NCBI GenBank assembly: GCA_964650975.1
Contig: CAZYWA010000404.1
Coordinates: forward strand, 1 to 7,608
Direction of reading: 5' to 3'
Source: CAZYWA01 sp964650975 [NCBI: uncultured bacterium]
Lineage (GTDB): Bacteria > JADJOY01
Length of the DNA stretch: 7,608 nucleotides
Under the pieces are notes generated by a model. That model was not told the DNA's origin and ran no database searches. It was given only the letters and a program-made list of their open reading frames with translations. Made by a program: the position numbers and the translations under genes. Below are positions 1 to 7,070 of the stretch, piece after piece (position 1 is the stretch's first letter; every line of letters begins with the position of its first letter).

Positions 1-2303
1 AGGTTCCCGCGCAGGTACTGCCGGGCCAGGCTCAAGAGGTAGCCGGTGGGACGGGTGCGCGGATCGGGTCGGCCCAGCTCGCCGTTCGCCGGGTCCCTCG
101 CGACGCCCTCGATGGCGCCCACGAACTGCGCCTCGCCGAAGAGCGGGAAGAAGTTCCCGAGCTGCACGCCCTGCTTCAAGAAGTTGGCCAGGAAGAGCGC
201 GTTGGTGATGGCCGACTTGAGATCGTTGGGACGCGCGTTGACGCCGTAGATCGTGTTCCACTCGGTGGCATAGGGAGGCTTGCCGCCTTCGAGCGGGATG
301 CGGTCGCCGAGGAACGTCGGGACCGCGTCGGGGATCCCCACCACGCCCTCGTAGAAGAGGTCCGCGTTCGAGAGATCGATCGCCTCCGGGTTTCCGGGCC
401 CCGCCAGAGTGACCTGGGTGTCGACGTCGAGTTGGTTGGCGGCCGTGTCCACCGCCTGCACGGTGATGGTGTGCGTCCCCGCGGTGATGCCGGTGACGTT
501 GACGGGCCAGGTGGGGTACGTGTTGGTGCTCGAGTTGAACACCTGGTTGATCACGATCGACGCGCGGGTCACGCCGTCGATCTCGAGAACCAGCGTCGGA
601 TAGGCGGTGGATGCCACCGGAAGCGCGGCGCTGAACGTGAAGGTGAAGTTGCCCGATTGGGCGAACGTGTACGGCACCGAAACCGAGTTGTCCTTCTGGA
701 AGATCAGCGAGAAGAAGGGCGATGGGCCGTACGGGTGGTGGGCCCAGAAGCCGATGTTGGCTCCGGCGATGTCGTTCACTCCGGAACCGCCGTTCTGGTA
801 CCAGAGCAAGCGGTTCCCGAGCGTGCTGAAGAACACGTCGTCCTGAGCGCCGAGCTTCACCGTCGGATCGGTGCCCTTGAGCCCGACCACGGAGCCGCCG
901 GTCCCCACCGCGAAGTGGTTGAAGAGATTGCCGTAGGCGCTCGAGCTCGACTGGACCACCTCGTTTCCGATCTCCCACACGTCGATACCGTAAGGCTGGG
1001 TTCGCCCGTTGGCGGCGCGCACCGCCGCCCAGTCGACTCCCCCGTTGGCGTTGCTGCCGTCCGCCGGATAGTTGGCCCACTCGACCCAGTCTTGCGCCGT
1101 GAGGATCGAGCCGGTCTCGCCGAGGGGAACGCGATCGCAGCCGCTGCTCGTGGCGCCCGTCACCAGACAGTCGATGTTGACGATCAGGTTGCCCTTGCCG
1201 CCTGCCTCTTCGGCGAATTGCAGCGCCTCGTCGCTCCCGATGGCGAGCATCGAATCGAAGAAGCCGTCGGCGCGGCGGCCCGCGATCGGGCCGATCCCCT
1301 GGATCCAGTAATTCCCGTTCGCCTGGGTGCCGCCTGGATAGCGGAAACGCGTGGGGTCGAGAGGCGAAACGATGCTCAGGTAGCCGGCCCACTTCCCGAT
1401 CGCGTTCTGGAACGTGGTCTGGTCGGTGATGGAGTCGCTGATGCCGTTGTCGATGCCGAACATGCCCAGGCTGGTCCCGAACATGTCGGTCGGAATCGCG
1501 CGGGTCACGGTGCTCGGATCGACGTTGACCGGCATGCTCACGCTGATGGTGCCGGTGAGCTCCGGATTGCCGAAGAACGCGAAGCTGCCGTTGACGTAAA
1601 CGCCCACCTTGCCGCCCGAGAGCGGCGACGCGTCCGACGCCGTGGCCTGCGCGTTGCCCTGGTAGGTCACCGTGATGCTGTTGGGCGCGGTGGTGTGGCG
1701 CTCGACCTTGAGGGTCACGTAGGCGTTGCTGGGTACCGTCACGCTGGCACTGGTGGTGGGTGCGCACCCACCACTGGGGCTCGTGAGGGTGCCGGTCGCG
1801 AGGTTGGTGTAGGAGGCGCCGTTCTTCTTCTTGAGCTCCCACGAACTGGTGCCGGTCTTGACGCGAAACAGGTAGTGATTGCCGTTCGCCTGGTAGTTGA
1901 ACACCACGCCGAGCCACACGTTGCTCGAGTTGGCCCGGGCCTCGGACTGGTAGGTGAACTCGGCCGGGCTCGCCAGATCGACCGTCTGCAGGGTCGAGAT
2001 CTTGTCGTTCGCGCTGGTGTCGGGGTTGAAGTAGACGGTCTGGTTTCCGGACGTGCGGCTGCCGTCGGTGAACGCGGCCCAGCTCGCCGCGGCGGTGCCG
2101 GTCCCCTGCCAGAACGCGGTCTTGTTGTCCTGAAACCCGATCAGGTCCTTCGAGGCGGTGACCGCGGACTGCGCGGGTTCCTCACTCCGGGAGAGCCATG
2201 CGAACGCCACAGCACCGCACACCACGACCGCGGCCACGCGCACGAAACCGGCCACGCCAGCGCGGCGGTGCCGCAGCATGGAGCGAGCGCCGTTCATCCC
2301 CAT
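1..2303 (-). CDS. Exported GH51-like glycoside hydrolase with inserted beta-sandwich, 3' end cut by window
   Basis: Partial gene: 767 codons read from ATG at 2303 and continue past the left edge, so the C-terminus is missing. Residues 10-36 form a basic stretch plus a hydrophobic helix, either an export signal or a membrane anchor (no clear AXA site or lipobox). Residues about 60-246 look like a concanavalin-type jelly roll. The clan GH-A barrel starts near 268: RYPGG at 321-325 followed by GIGP resembles the GH51 signature, WEIGNE gives the acid/base Glu448, HHPYG is at 522-526, and TEWN gives the nucleophile Glu681. The 233-residue gap between the glutamates is much longer than in typical GH51 enzymes because a beta-rich segment (about 540-635) lies between them. 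Cys379 and Cys389 could form a disulfide. The likely role is exo- or endo-cleavage of an arabinose-type or related glycan outside the cytoplasm; the substrate is inferred only. GH39 or another clan-A family is an alternative. An in-frame GTG at 2312 is a possible alternative start, 4 nt after the GAGGAGG. Confidence 0.85.
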   Translation of the reverse strand, partial: MGMNGARSMLRHRRAGVAGFVRVAAVVVCGAVAFAWLSRSEEPAQSAVTASKDLIGFQDNKTAFWQGTGTAAASWAAFTDGSRTSGNQTVYFNPDTSANDKISTLQTVDLASPAEFTYQSEARANSSNVWLGVVFNYQANGNHYLFRVKTGTSSWELKKKNGASYTNLATGTLTSPSGGCAPTTSASVTVPSNAYVTLKVERHTTAPNSITVTYQGNAQATASDASPLSGGKVGVYVNGSFAFFGNPELTGTISVSMPVNVDPSTVTRAIPTDMFGTSLGMFGIDNGISDSITDQTTFQNAIGKWAGYLSIVSPLDPTRFRYPGGTQANGNYWIQGIGPIAGRRADGFFDSMLAIGSDEALQFAEEAGGKGNLIVNIDCLVTGATSSGCDRVPLGETGSILTAQDWVEWANYPADGSNANGGVDWAAVRAANGRTQPYGIDVWEIGNEVVQSSSSAYGNLFNHFAVGTGGSVVGLKGTDPTVKLGAQDDVFFSTLGNRLLWYQNGGSGVNDIAGANIGFWAHHPYGPSPFFSLIFQKDNSVSVPYTFAQSGNFTFTFSAALPVASTAYPTLVLEIDGVTRASIVINQVFNSSTNTYPTWPVNVTGITAGTHTITVQAVDTAANQLDVDTQVTLAGPGNPEAIDLSNADLFYEGVVGIPDAVPTFLGDRIPLEGGKPPYATEWNTIYGVNARPNDLKSAITNALFLANFLKQGVQLGNFFPLFGEAQFVGAIEGVARDPANGELGRPDPRTRPTGYLLSLARQYLRGN
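1753..1774. repeat. 22-bp perfect palindrome inside the GH51-like gene
   Basis: GTGGTGGGTGC at 1753-1763 is followed immediately by its exact reverse complement at 1764-1774. It encodes a Ser-Gly-Gly-Cys-Ala-Pro-Thr-Thr loop (around Cys180) in the N-terminal jelly-roll domain. The symmetry is read directly; whether it has any function is unknown. Confidence 0.7.
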
Positions 2304-2316
2304 CGTCTGCACACGT

Positions 2317-2323
2317 CCTCCTC
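2317..2323 (-). promoter_or_regulatory. Shine-Dalgarno site GAGGAGG of the GH51-like gene
   Basis: The minus strand reads GAGGAGG here, a strong match to the anti-Shine-Dalgarno sequence. It is 13 nt before ATG 2303 (long spacing) and 4 nt before an in-frame GTG at 2312 (short spacing), so it does not settle which start is used. The two proteins differ by only three N-terminal residues. Confidence 0.6.
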
Positions 2324-2417
2324 ATCCCCAATGGACCCCGGCCCGCGCTCCCGGCGTGCGAAGAACCGACTTGCCCGACGCTTCGATGCGCCGTGGAGAG
2401 CGATGACATCACGATCG

Positions 2418-2447
2418 AGTATATGGACGCGCGGAGACCACCAACAA
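2418..2447 (-). promoter_or_regulatory. Candidate sigma70-type promoter for the GH51-like gene
   Basis: On the minus strand a TTGTTG -35-like hexamer (2442-2447) is separated by 18 nt from TATACT (2418-2423), which matches five of six bases of the -10 consensus. The block lies in an otherwise GC-rich 201-nt spacer between the two hydrolase genes. It would give a leader of roughly 100 nt before the GH51-like start. It suggests that gene can be transcribed separately from the upstream hydrolase. The -35 match is weak, and no mapping data support the site. Confidence 0.4.
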
Positions 2448-2504
2448 GGAAGCGCACGTCAACAAACGTCGCGATTTTCAGGCTTTGCAACGACGGGAGG
2501 CGGT

Positions 2505-4784
2505 TCAGGAGTTGCCCGGCGAGCTCGCCGTCGGCAGGTGCAGGTAACGTGGCTCCGGTGTGACGTGCACTTCGATCCCGGATTCGCCCGCGCCAGTCGC
2601 GACCGGCCCCGCGTCGCGTCCGTAGAGATCGATGAGGTGCGCCCCGCGGGCAGACCCGGGAAGCTGCAAGACCAGCGAGTCGGCCGTGGTCCAGAGCACC
2701 TCGATCCGCTCCGTGGGCGTCTCGAACTCGGCGCCATACGCCCCGGCCGGCAGGCCCGGCACCTGGCCAGCGAACCTCGCTTCGCCCACTTGTTGCGCAA
2801 GCACCGCGAGCGCCACCAACGACGGTTTGGGCGACCCGTCCAACCCGACGACTCCGGAGCGCGCGAAGATCTGGGAAGCCGCATCGGGCAGGTCCGGAAC
2901 CGACAGCAGAAAAAAAGTTTCCGCACCCCAGATCCGCGCCAGGACCGCGGCGCGCACGTAATAGCGCGCCTGAGTCGCCGGATCGACCATGAACGGCCGG
3001 AACTTGCCTTCGAGATCCGCCTCGCCCGCGCCCGATCCCCAGGCGATCTCGGTGATCCACAGCGGCTTGGCGGCGTCGCCGTGCCGCTCCATGAGCGAAC
3101 GAACCCGGCGAATGCCCGCGAGGCTCGCCTCGACGCCGGTGGTGCGGCGCAGCAGATCCGAGCCCGCGTCCGCTTCCGGCTCGGCGGGGAAGGCGTAGGG
3201 ATGCAGGCTCATGATGTCGAAGTGCTGTCCGGCTCCGGCCGCGTAGAGCTTCTCCAGGTAGTCGAGGTCGATGAATGCGATCCCCCCGATCAGCACCTTG
3301 ACCTCGGGATCCGCGCGGTGCGCGCCCCGCTCGAACGCGGCGAGCAGCTTCGCGTAGGTCGCCGCCGGCATCTTGGTGTTTCCCCAGTTGGGCTCGTTGC
3401 CCACCATCCAGTGGTGGATCCGCCCGCGGTAGTGCTCCACCAGTCGCTCGGCGAAGGCGGTGAACGCATCGAGGTCCTGGGGTGGCGCATCGCCCGAGGA
3501 ATCGGACCCCGACCACCCGGGCGCGTGGGCCACCATGGGAGCCAGCTGCAAGCCCTGACCGATGCGCTCGTCGATCAACCGATCGGTCTCCGTCCAGTCG
3601 AACGTGTCCTTCTTCGGCTCGATGGTCTTCCACGACACGATCGGCCGGTCCCAGGTGATCCCGGCGGCGCGAGCGAGCCGGCCGTCCGCTCCCGGGTGCT
3701 CGACCGACACCAGATCGGAAAGCACGCAGGTTCCGAGCCAGCTCCGGAGCTCGCCCCCCGGAACGATCGCGATCGGGCCAGAGACGCCGCTCCGTGTAGA
3801 TTGATCGGGACCGCGCGTTCGCGCGCTCACCCGGTAGAGGCCGGTGCGCTCCGGCGCCGGCACGCTGCCGGCCGGGCCAGCGACCGCGCCTCGATCGGGC
3901 ACCGCGACCGCGGCCCCGCTCGCCGCGTCGCTCCACTGCAATTCGACCGCGTCGGCGCCCACCGCGCCCCGAGCATCCTGCACCGTGACCACGACCGGCT
4001 CCCCCAGTCGAGCGGCGACCTCACCTCGAAGGCCGCGGATCCGCACCTGGAGGCTGGAACCTGGAGCCGCGGGTGCGCCGCCACCAGGAGCGGGTGCACC
4101 CGGATCCACCAGGATTCCGAACGAATCGACGTAGACGGTGTTCGCCTCCGAGTCGCCTCCCGCGAACGAACGCAAGTCGCCGAGCACGAACGTGTAGATC
4201 TGATCGGCATCCAGGGTCGCGTTCTCGTCGCTCGAGTCGTTGGAAAGGCTGAAGGCCGAAAGCGGCACTCGTACGTTGCTCCACTCTCCGGCCTGGACCC
4301 CGAAGGGGTGGACGTAGCGGGAGCCATCGCGCTCGCCAGCGATCAGGAACAGGGTCGTGGCCTTCTCGCTCCACACGTCGAGCGCCACCCCACGCATCGC
4401 CGAGATGTCGATGAGCGGCCCGCGCGCGGCGGGTGCGCCTCCGAAGACGCGCTGCAGAAGGCTGGGCGGCGGGCCCTGGTTGAACCGGTCGGTGCCGAAC
4501 AACACCTGTTCTCCAGCCTGGTAGCGGATCTCCGCGGCGCCTCCGCCTTCCCGCCAGGTGCCGGGCTGGTGCGAGATTCGAGCGGTGAAGCTGGGGTTGC
4601 GCCCTCCCAGGACCCAGCCATCGAGCGAGTCGTCGAACGAGAAGAGGACGCGCACTTGCTGGCCGCCGTCGGCGGGGCTGGGCTCGGCCGCGGCGCGCCC
4701 AGCGAACCCGACGAGCAAGAGCGCACAGGCGCTCGACATGAGCCGCCCGCGAAGCCAGCGCGATGTGGAGATCGGTCCGTCCAT
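2505..4784 (-). CDS. Exported GH39-like (clan GH-A) glycoside hydrolase with N-terminal carbohydrate-binding domain
   Basis: Complete gene of 759 residues from ATG 4784 to TGA. The N-terminus is a Sec-type signal: arginines, a hydrophobic core at about 17-28, and cleavage likely after GRAAA (residue 33). Residues about 45-228 form a galactose-binding-like jelly roll (starting FSFDDSLDGW) of the CBM11/CIA30 kind. A proline/glycine/alanine linker and an Ig-like sandwich (about 243-342) follow. The barrel (about 347-670) carries VGNEPNWGN with acid/base Glu464, LHPY at 527-530 and WITEIAWGS with nucleophile Glu579. All clan GH-A landmarks are present, so it should be an active retaining glycosidase. 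A small C-terminal beta domain ends the protein. GH39-type hydrolases include PslG, which acts on exopolysaccharide in its own biosynthetic locus; the divergent co-polymerase gene makes a similar role plausible here, but the substrate is unknown. GH5-type assignment is the alternative. ATG 4739 (residue 16) is a possible shorter start. The open frame continues upstream to 5126 but would overlap the divergent gene. Confidence 0.88.
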   Translation of the reverse strand: MDGPISTSRWLRGRLMSSACALLLVGFAGRAAAEPSPADGGQQVRVLFSFDDSLDGWVLGGRNPSFTARISHQPGTWREGGGAAEIRYQAGEQVLFGTDRFNQGPPPSLLQRVFGGAPAARGPLIDISAMRGVALDVWSEKATTLFLIAGERDGSRYVHPFGVQAGEWSNVRVPLSAFSLSNDSSDENATLDADQIYTFVLGDLRSFAGGDSEANTVYVDSFGILVDPGAPAPGGGAPAAPGSSLQVRIRGLRGEVAARLGEPVVVTVQDARGAVGADAVELQWSDAASGAAVAVPDRGAVAGPAGSVPAPERTGLYRVSARTRGPDQSTRSGVSGPIAIVPGGELRSWLGTCVLSDLVSVEHPGADGRLARAAGITWDRPIVSWKTIEPKKDTFDWTETDRLIDERIGQGLQLAPMVAHAPGWSGSDSSGDAPPQDLDAFTAFAERLVEHYRGRIHHWMVGNEPNWGNTKMPAATYAKLLAAFERGAHRADPEVKVLIGGIAFIDLDYLEKLYAAGAGQHFDIMSLHPYAFPAEPEADAGSDLLRRTTGVEASLAGIRRVRSLMERHGDAAKPLWITEIAWGSGAGEADLEGKFRPFMVDPATQARYYVRAAVLARIWGAETFFLLSVPDLPDAASQIFARSGVVGLDGSPKPSLVALAVLAQQVGEARFAGQVPGLPAGAYGAEFETPTERIEVLWTTADSLVLQLPGSARGAHLIDLYGRDAGPVATGAGESGIEVHVTPEPRYLHLPTASSPGNS

Positions 4785-4937
4785 GGCGTGTCTGCCCGCC
4801 GCCCGAAGGTTACGCACCGCCGCGGGGACCCCGCAAACCGCGGTCGGTCGTGTCGAGTCACCCCCCAGGTGTGCTAAACCATTGGCTCTTGCGCGATCGC
4901 CTCGTCGTCCGTCGGGTGCGACGGAAGGAGCCGGCTC
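4785..4937. promoter_or_regulatory. Divergent intergenic region between the GH39-like and co-polymerase genes
   Basis: These 153 nt must carry the promoters of both divergent genes, or at least that of the hydrolase. I see no convincing -35/-10 pair in either direction. Two short symmetric elements are present: GCGGGGACCCCGC at 4822-4834 (6-bp arms around one A) and ACCGCGGT at 4837-4844 (8-bp palindrome). They are 2 nt apart and could be an operator, but GC-rich DNA yields such palindromes by chance. Confidence 0.4.
4923..4930 (+). promoter_or_regulatory. Shine-Dalgarno site of the co-polymerase gene, fixing a GTG start
   Basis: GGAAGGAG ends 7 nt before GTG 4938. The strong match and ideal spacing support this GTG as the start. 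The encoded protein then begins a few residues ahead of the first transmembrane helix, as expected for Wzz/GumC proteins. Confidence 0.75.
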
Positions 4938-7007
4938 GTGGGCGTCTGGGACATCTACTTCGTGCTTTTCAAGCACAAGTGGCGGATCGTCATCTACACG
5001 GTCGCCATCATTCTCGCCCTCATCCTGTTCAGCTTCTGCTGGCCGCCGACCTTCCAGACGTCCGCCCGCTTCCTCCTCGAGAAGACCACGTCGACCATTT
5101 CCGACCCTGCGATCTTCCCCCAGCACACCACCAGCCTGCTGCGCTCGGTCACGGGCGACGAGGAAGCCAACAACGAGACGCAGATCATCCTGAGCCGCCC
5201 GGTACTCGAGAAGGTCGTGAAGCAGCTCAACCTCGGGGAGGATCGCCCGGATCCCGCGCCGCCGGGGTTCGGCCTGTCGCTGATCCAGTGGGCGCTTCGC
5301 CGGGTGATCGTGTTCGTCAAGTCGCTACCCCGGCGCACGCTCGAGTTCTTTCACATCATCAAGCCGGCGACCGCCGAGCGGCGCGCCGAGAAGGCGATCG
5401 GCTCGCTCCAGGACCGGCTCAAGGTCCACCAGATCGCCGACTCGGACGTGCTCGAGATCGCGATGAAGGGTTGGTTTCCGGACCAGATCGCCAAGGAGGT
5501 GACCGCGGTCGCGGCGGAGTACCTGAAGTACCACCTGATCGTGCACCAGTCCCGCACCGCGGTGTCGTTCTTCGACGATCACATGGTGGACGCACGCCAC
5601 CAGCTCGACGACCTCGAGCAGGAGCTCGCCGATTACCGCTCGGACAACGGGCTGATCTCGATGGACAAGGCCGAGACGACGTTGCTCGAGAAGATCGAGA
5701 TCCTGGAGCGCGAGCGGATCAACCTGCGAAAGGAGATCCTGTCGCTCGAGATCAAGCTCAACCGGATCCGCTCGGTCCTCTCCGACCCGCACGGCCTGCT
5801 CATCCCCAGCCCCGAGATCAACAATTTCGACTCGGTCGTCAAGCTGCACGACGAGCTTCTCGAGAAGCGCCTGACGCTGGCCGGCTTGCTGGATCGGTAC
5901 ACCCCCGAGAACCCGCAGGTGCAAGCCGCCAAGGGCGACGTCGCGCGCAGCGAGAGTCTGGTGCGGGCCGAGGTCGAACGGATCGTCGGGCTCGAGGAAG
6001 CACAGCTCGCCAACTGGCGAGCCGAGGACCAGGCGCTCGCGAGCACCTTGGCCGAGCTCTACGAGCAGCAGCGCCCGCTCCCCCAGCAGCGCCTCAAGAT
6101 CGAGCAGCTCGATCGCGAGGTCCGCGAGAAATCCGGGCTCTACGAAGCCATCCTCAAGAAGCGGGCCGACTCGCAGCTCACCGACGCACAAGACGCGCGC
6201 ATGGTGAAGGTGAGCGTGCTGGCCCCCGCCACGCCGCCGGTCGACTCGGTGTGGCCCGACCTCTTCATGAACCTGCTGGTCGGTGCTCCGCTGGCTCCCG
6301 TGGTGTCGATCGCCGTCGCGTTCCTGGTCGAATCCCTGCGCAGCACCTTCAAGCGCGAGGACGACATCCCGAAGGTCCTGGGTGTGCCCACGCTCGCGGT
6401 GCTCGAGCGCTCGATGAGCGGCAAGCGGCTCACCGAGGCGGCGCGCGAGCCGATCCGCCGTGCGGCCTCGATCCTGCTCGAACGCTGTGCTCGCGGCCCA
6501 CAACGGGTGCTGGTGACCAGCTCACTCAGCGGCGAAGGAGCAAGTGCAGTGGCAAGCTTTCTGGCCGAGGCGATCGGCGCCGGCTCGGACCGCCGGGTGC
6601 TGCTGGTGGACGGCGCCCCTGGCGCCTCGCCGGCCCGCGGCGGCGAGGATGCGAACGGCATCCGCGAGAGCGAGCTGCGCGGCGTGTGGACCGTCGCGGC
6701 GCCTGGCTCGGCGCCCGGAGATCCCCGCGTGCTCACGCGCGACGAGCTCACGACCTGGTTCGCCACGGTCTCGCGCGGCTTCGACATCACCATCGTCGAC
6801 GCCCCACCCATCCTCGAATCGAGCTCGAGCCACGCGCTCGCGGGCGCCTGCAACGCCGCGATCCTGGTCGTGGCCGCCGAAGCCACGGGCCATTCCGTGG
6901 CCGACCGCGCCCGGGTGCGAATCCGAGAGGCCGGTGCCGAACTGGTAGGGGCGGTGCTGACCGGCTACAAGCGCTACATCCCGGCCTCGCTGGAGCAGCG
7001 CTTGTAA
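4938..7007 (+). CDS. Wzz/GumC-type polysaccharide co-polymerase with degenerate Wzc-like (BY-kinase) C-terminal domain
   Basis: Complete, 689 residues, GTG start, TAA stop. The layout is that of a type 2 polysaccharide co-polymerase: short cytoplasmic N-terminus, TM1 at about 15-35, a Wzz motif region (residues about 75-97, including SRPVLEKVV), long charged helical/coiled-coil segments (about 205-290 and 325-420) in the periplasm, a proline-rich motif at about 428-440 (LAPATPPVDSVWP), TM2 at about 442-464, and a cytoplasmic P-loop-like domain (about 510-680). Such proteins set chain length and couple polymerisation to export of exopolysaccharide or capsule. In the C-terminal domain Walker A reads SGEGAS, with Ala535 replacing the catalytic lysine. 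The A' segment keeps Asp558 (VLLVDG) but lacks the usual DLR continuation. Walker B is intact (IVDAPP, Asp621). The tail has only Tyr677 and Tyr680 rather than a tyrosine cluster. ATP hydrolysis and autophosphorylation are therefore unlikely; a structural or regulatory role is inferred. It may be cotranscribed with the gene 63 nt downstream. Confidence 0.92.
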   Translation: MGVWDIYFVLFKHKWRIVIYTVAIILALILFSFCWPPTFQTSARFLLEKTTSTISDPAIFPQHTTSLLRSVTGDEEANNETQIILSRPVLEKVVKQLNLGEDRPDPAPPGFGLSLIQWALRRVIVFVKSLPRRTLEFFHIIKPATAERRAEKAIGSLQDRLKVHQIADSDVLEIAMKGWFPDQIAKEVTAVAAEYLKYHLIVHQSRTAVSFFDDHMVDARHQLDDLEQELADYRSDNGLISMDKAETTLLEKIEILERERINLRKEILSLEIKLNRIRSVLSDPHGLLIPSPEINNFDSVVKLHDELLEKRLTLAGLLDRYTPENPQVQAAKGDVARSESLVRAEVERIVGLEEAQLANWRAEDQALASTLAELYEQQRPLPQQRLKIEQLDREVREKSGLYEAILKKRADSQLTDAQDARMVKVSVLAPATPPVDSVWPDLFMNLLVGAPLAPVVSIAVAFLVESLRSTFKREDDIPKVLGVPTLAVLERSMSGKRLTEAAREPIRRAASILLERCARGPQRVLVTSSLSGEGASAVASFLAEAIGAGSDRRVLLVDGAPGASPARGGEDANGIRESELRGVWTVAAPGSAPGDPRVLTRDELTTWFATVSRGFDITIVDAPPILESSSSHALAGACNAAILVVAAEATGHSVADRARVRIREAGAELVGAVLTGYKRYIPASLEQRL

Positions 7008-7035
7008 CGGAGACGCGCGCCGCGACCCACTGAGC

Positions 7036-7056
7036 CGGCTGCTTCCGGCGCAGCCG
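7036..7056 (+). other. Hairpin in the spacer upstream of the DUF4390-like gene
   Basis: CGGCTGC (7036-7042) and GCAGCCG (7050-7056) are perfect 7-bp inverted arms around a 7-nt loop. The structure lies between the co-polymerase stop and ATG 7071, just before where a ribosome-binding site would be. No T-run follows, so an intrinsic terminator is unlikely. It could affect translation or mRNA stability, or be chance in GC-rich DNA. Confidence 0.35.
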
Positions 7057-7070
7057 CGATCGGCGCACGC

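Noticed and set aside
2212-2240. Lipoprotein signal at the Cys in the hydrophobic N-terminal helix of the GH51-like protein
   Set aside because: The residue before the Cys is Val, whereas a lipobox needs Gly, Ala or Ser there.
2182-3936. A 584-codon minus-strand open frame overlapping both hydrolases
   Set aside because: It is a frame-shifted shadow of the GH39-like gene, rich in Arg and Gly and without motifs.
432-4877. A 1481-codon plus-strand open frame spanning both hydrolase genes and their spacer
   Set aside because: Its product is a low-complexity Arg/Gly/Ala/Val/Asp-rich chain without domains, while the minus strand encodes two proteins with intact catalytic motifs. The frame stays open only because TTA, CTA and TCA are avoided in the real genes.
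4883-4897. Sigma54-type promoter suggested by TTGGCTCTTGC
   Set aside because: The GG and GC elements are not separated by the required 10 nt.
4785-5126. N-terminal extension of the GH39-like protein by 114 residues
   Set aside because: The extension is charged and low complexity, would bury the signal peptide inside the protein and overlaps the start of the divergent gene. ATG 4784 places a normal signal peptide at the N-terminus.
5325-6503. A 392-codon minus-strand open frame antisense to the co-polymerase
   Set aside because: It is codon-aligned with the real gene and bounded by its rare CTA codon. The Leu/Asp/Val/Arg-rich composition mirrors the sense-strand Lys/Glu/Leu codons.
4763-7033. 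A 756-codon plus-strand open frame overlapping the co-polymerase
   Set aside because: It is Arg/Pro/His-rich with no recognisable fold, and the alternative frame at 4938 has two membrane helices, coiled coils, a Wzz motif and a good SD.
7036-7056. Intrinsic terminator after the co-polymerase gene
   Set aside because: The 7-bp stem is followed by GC-rich sequence and not by a T-run.
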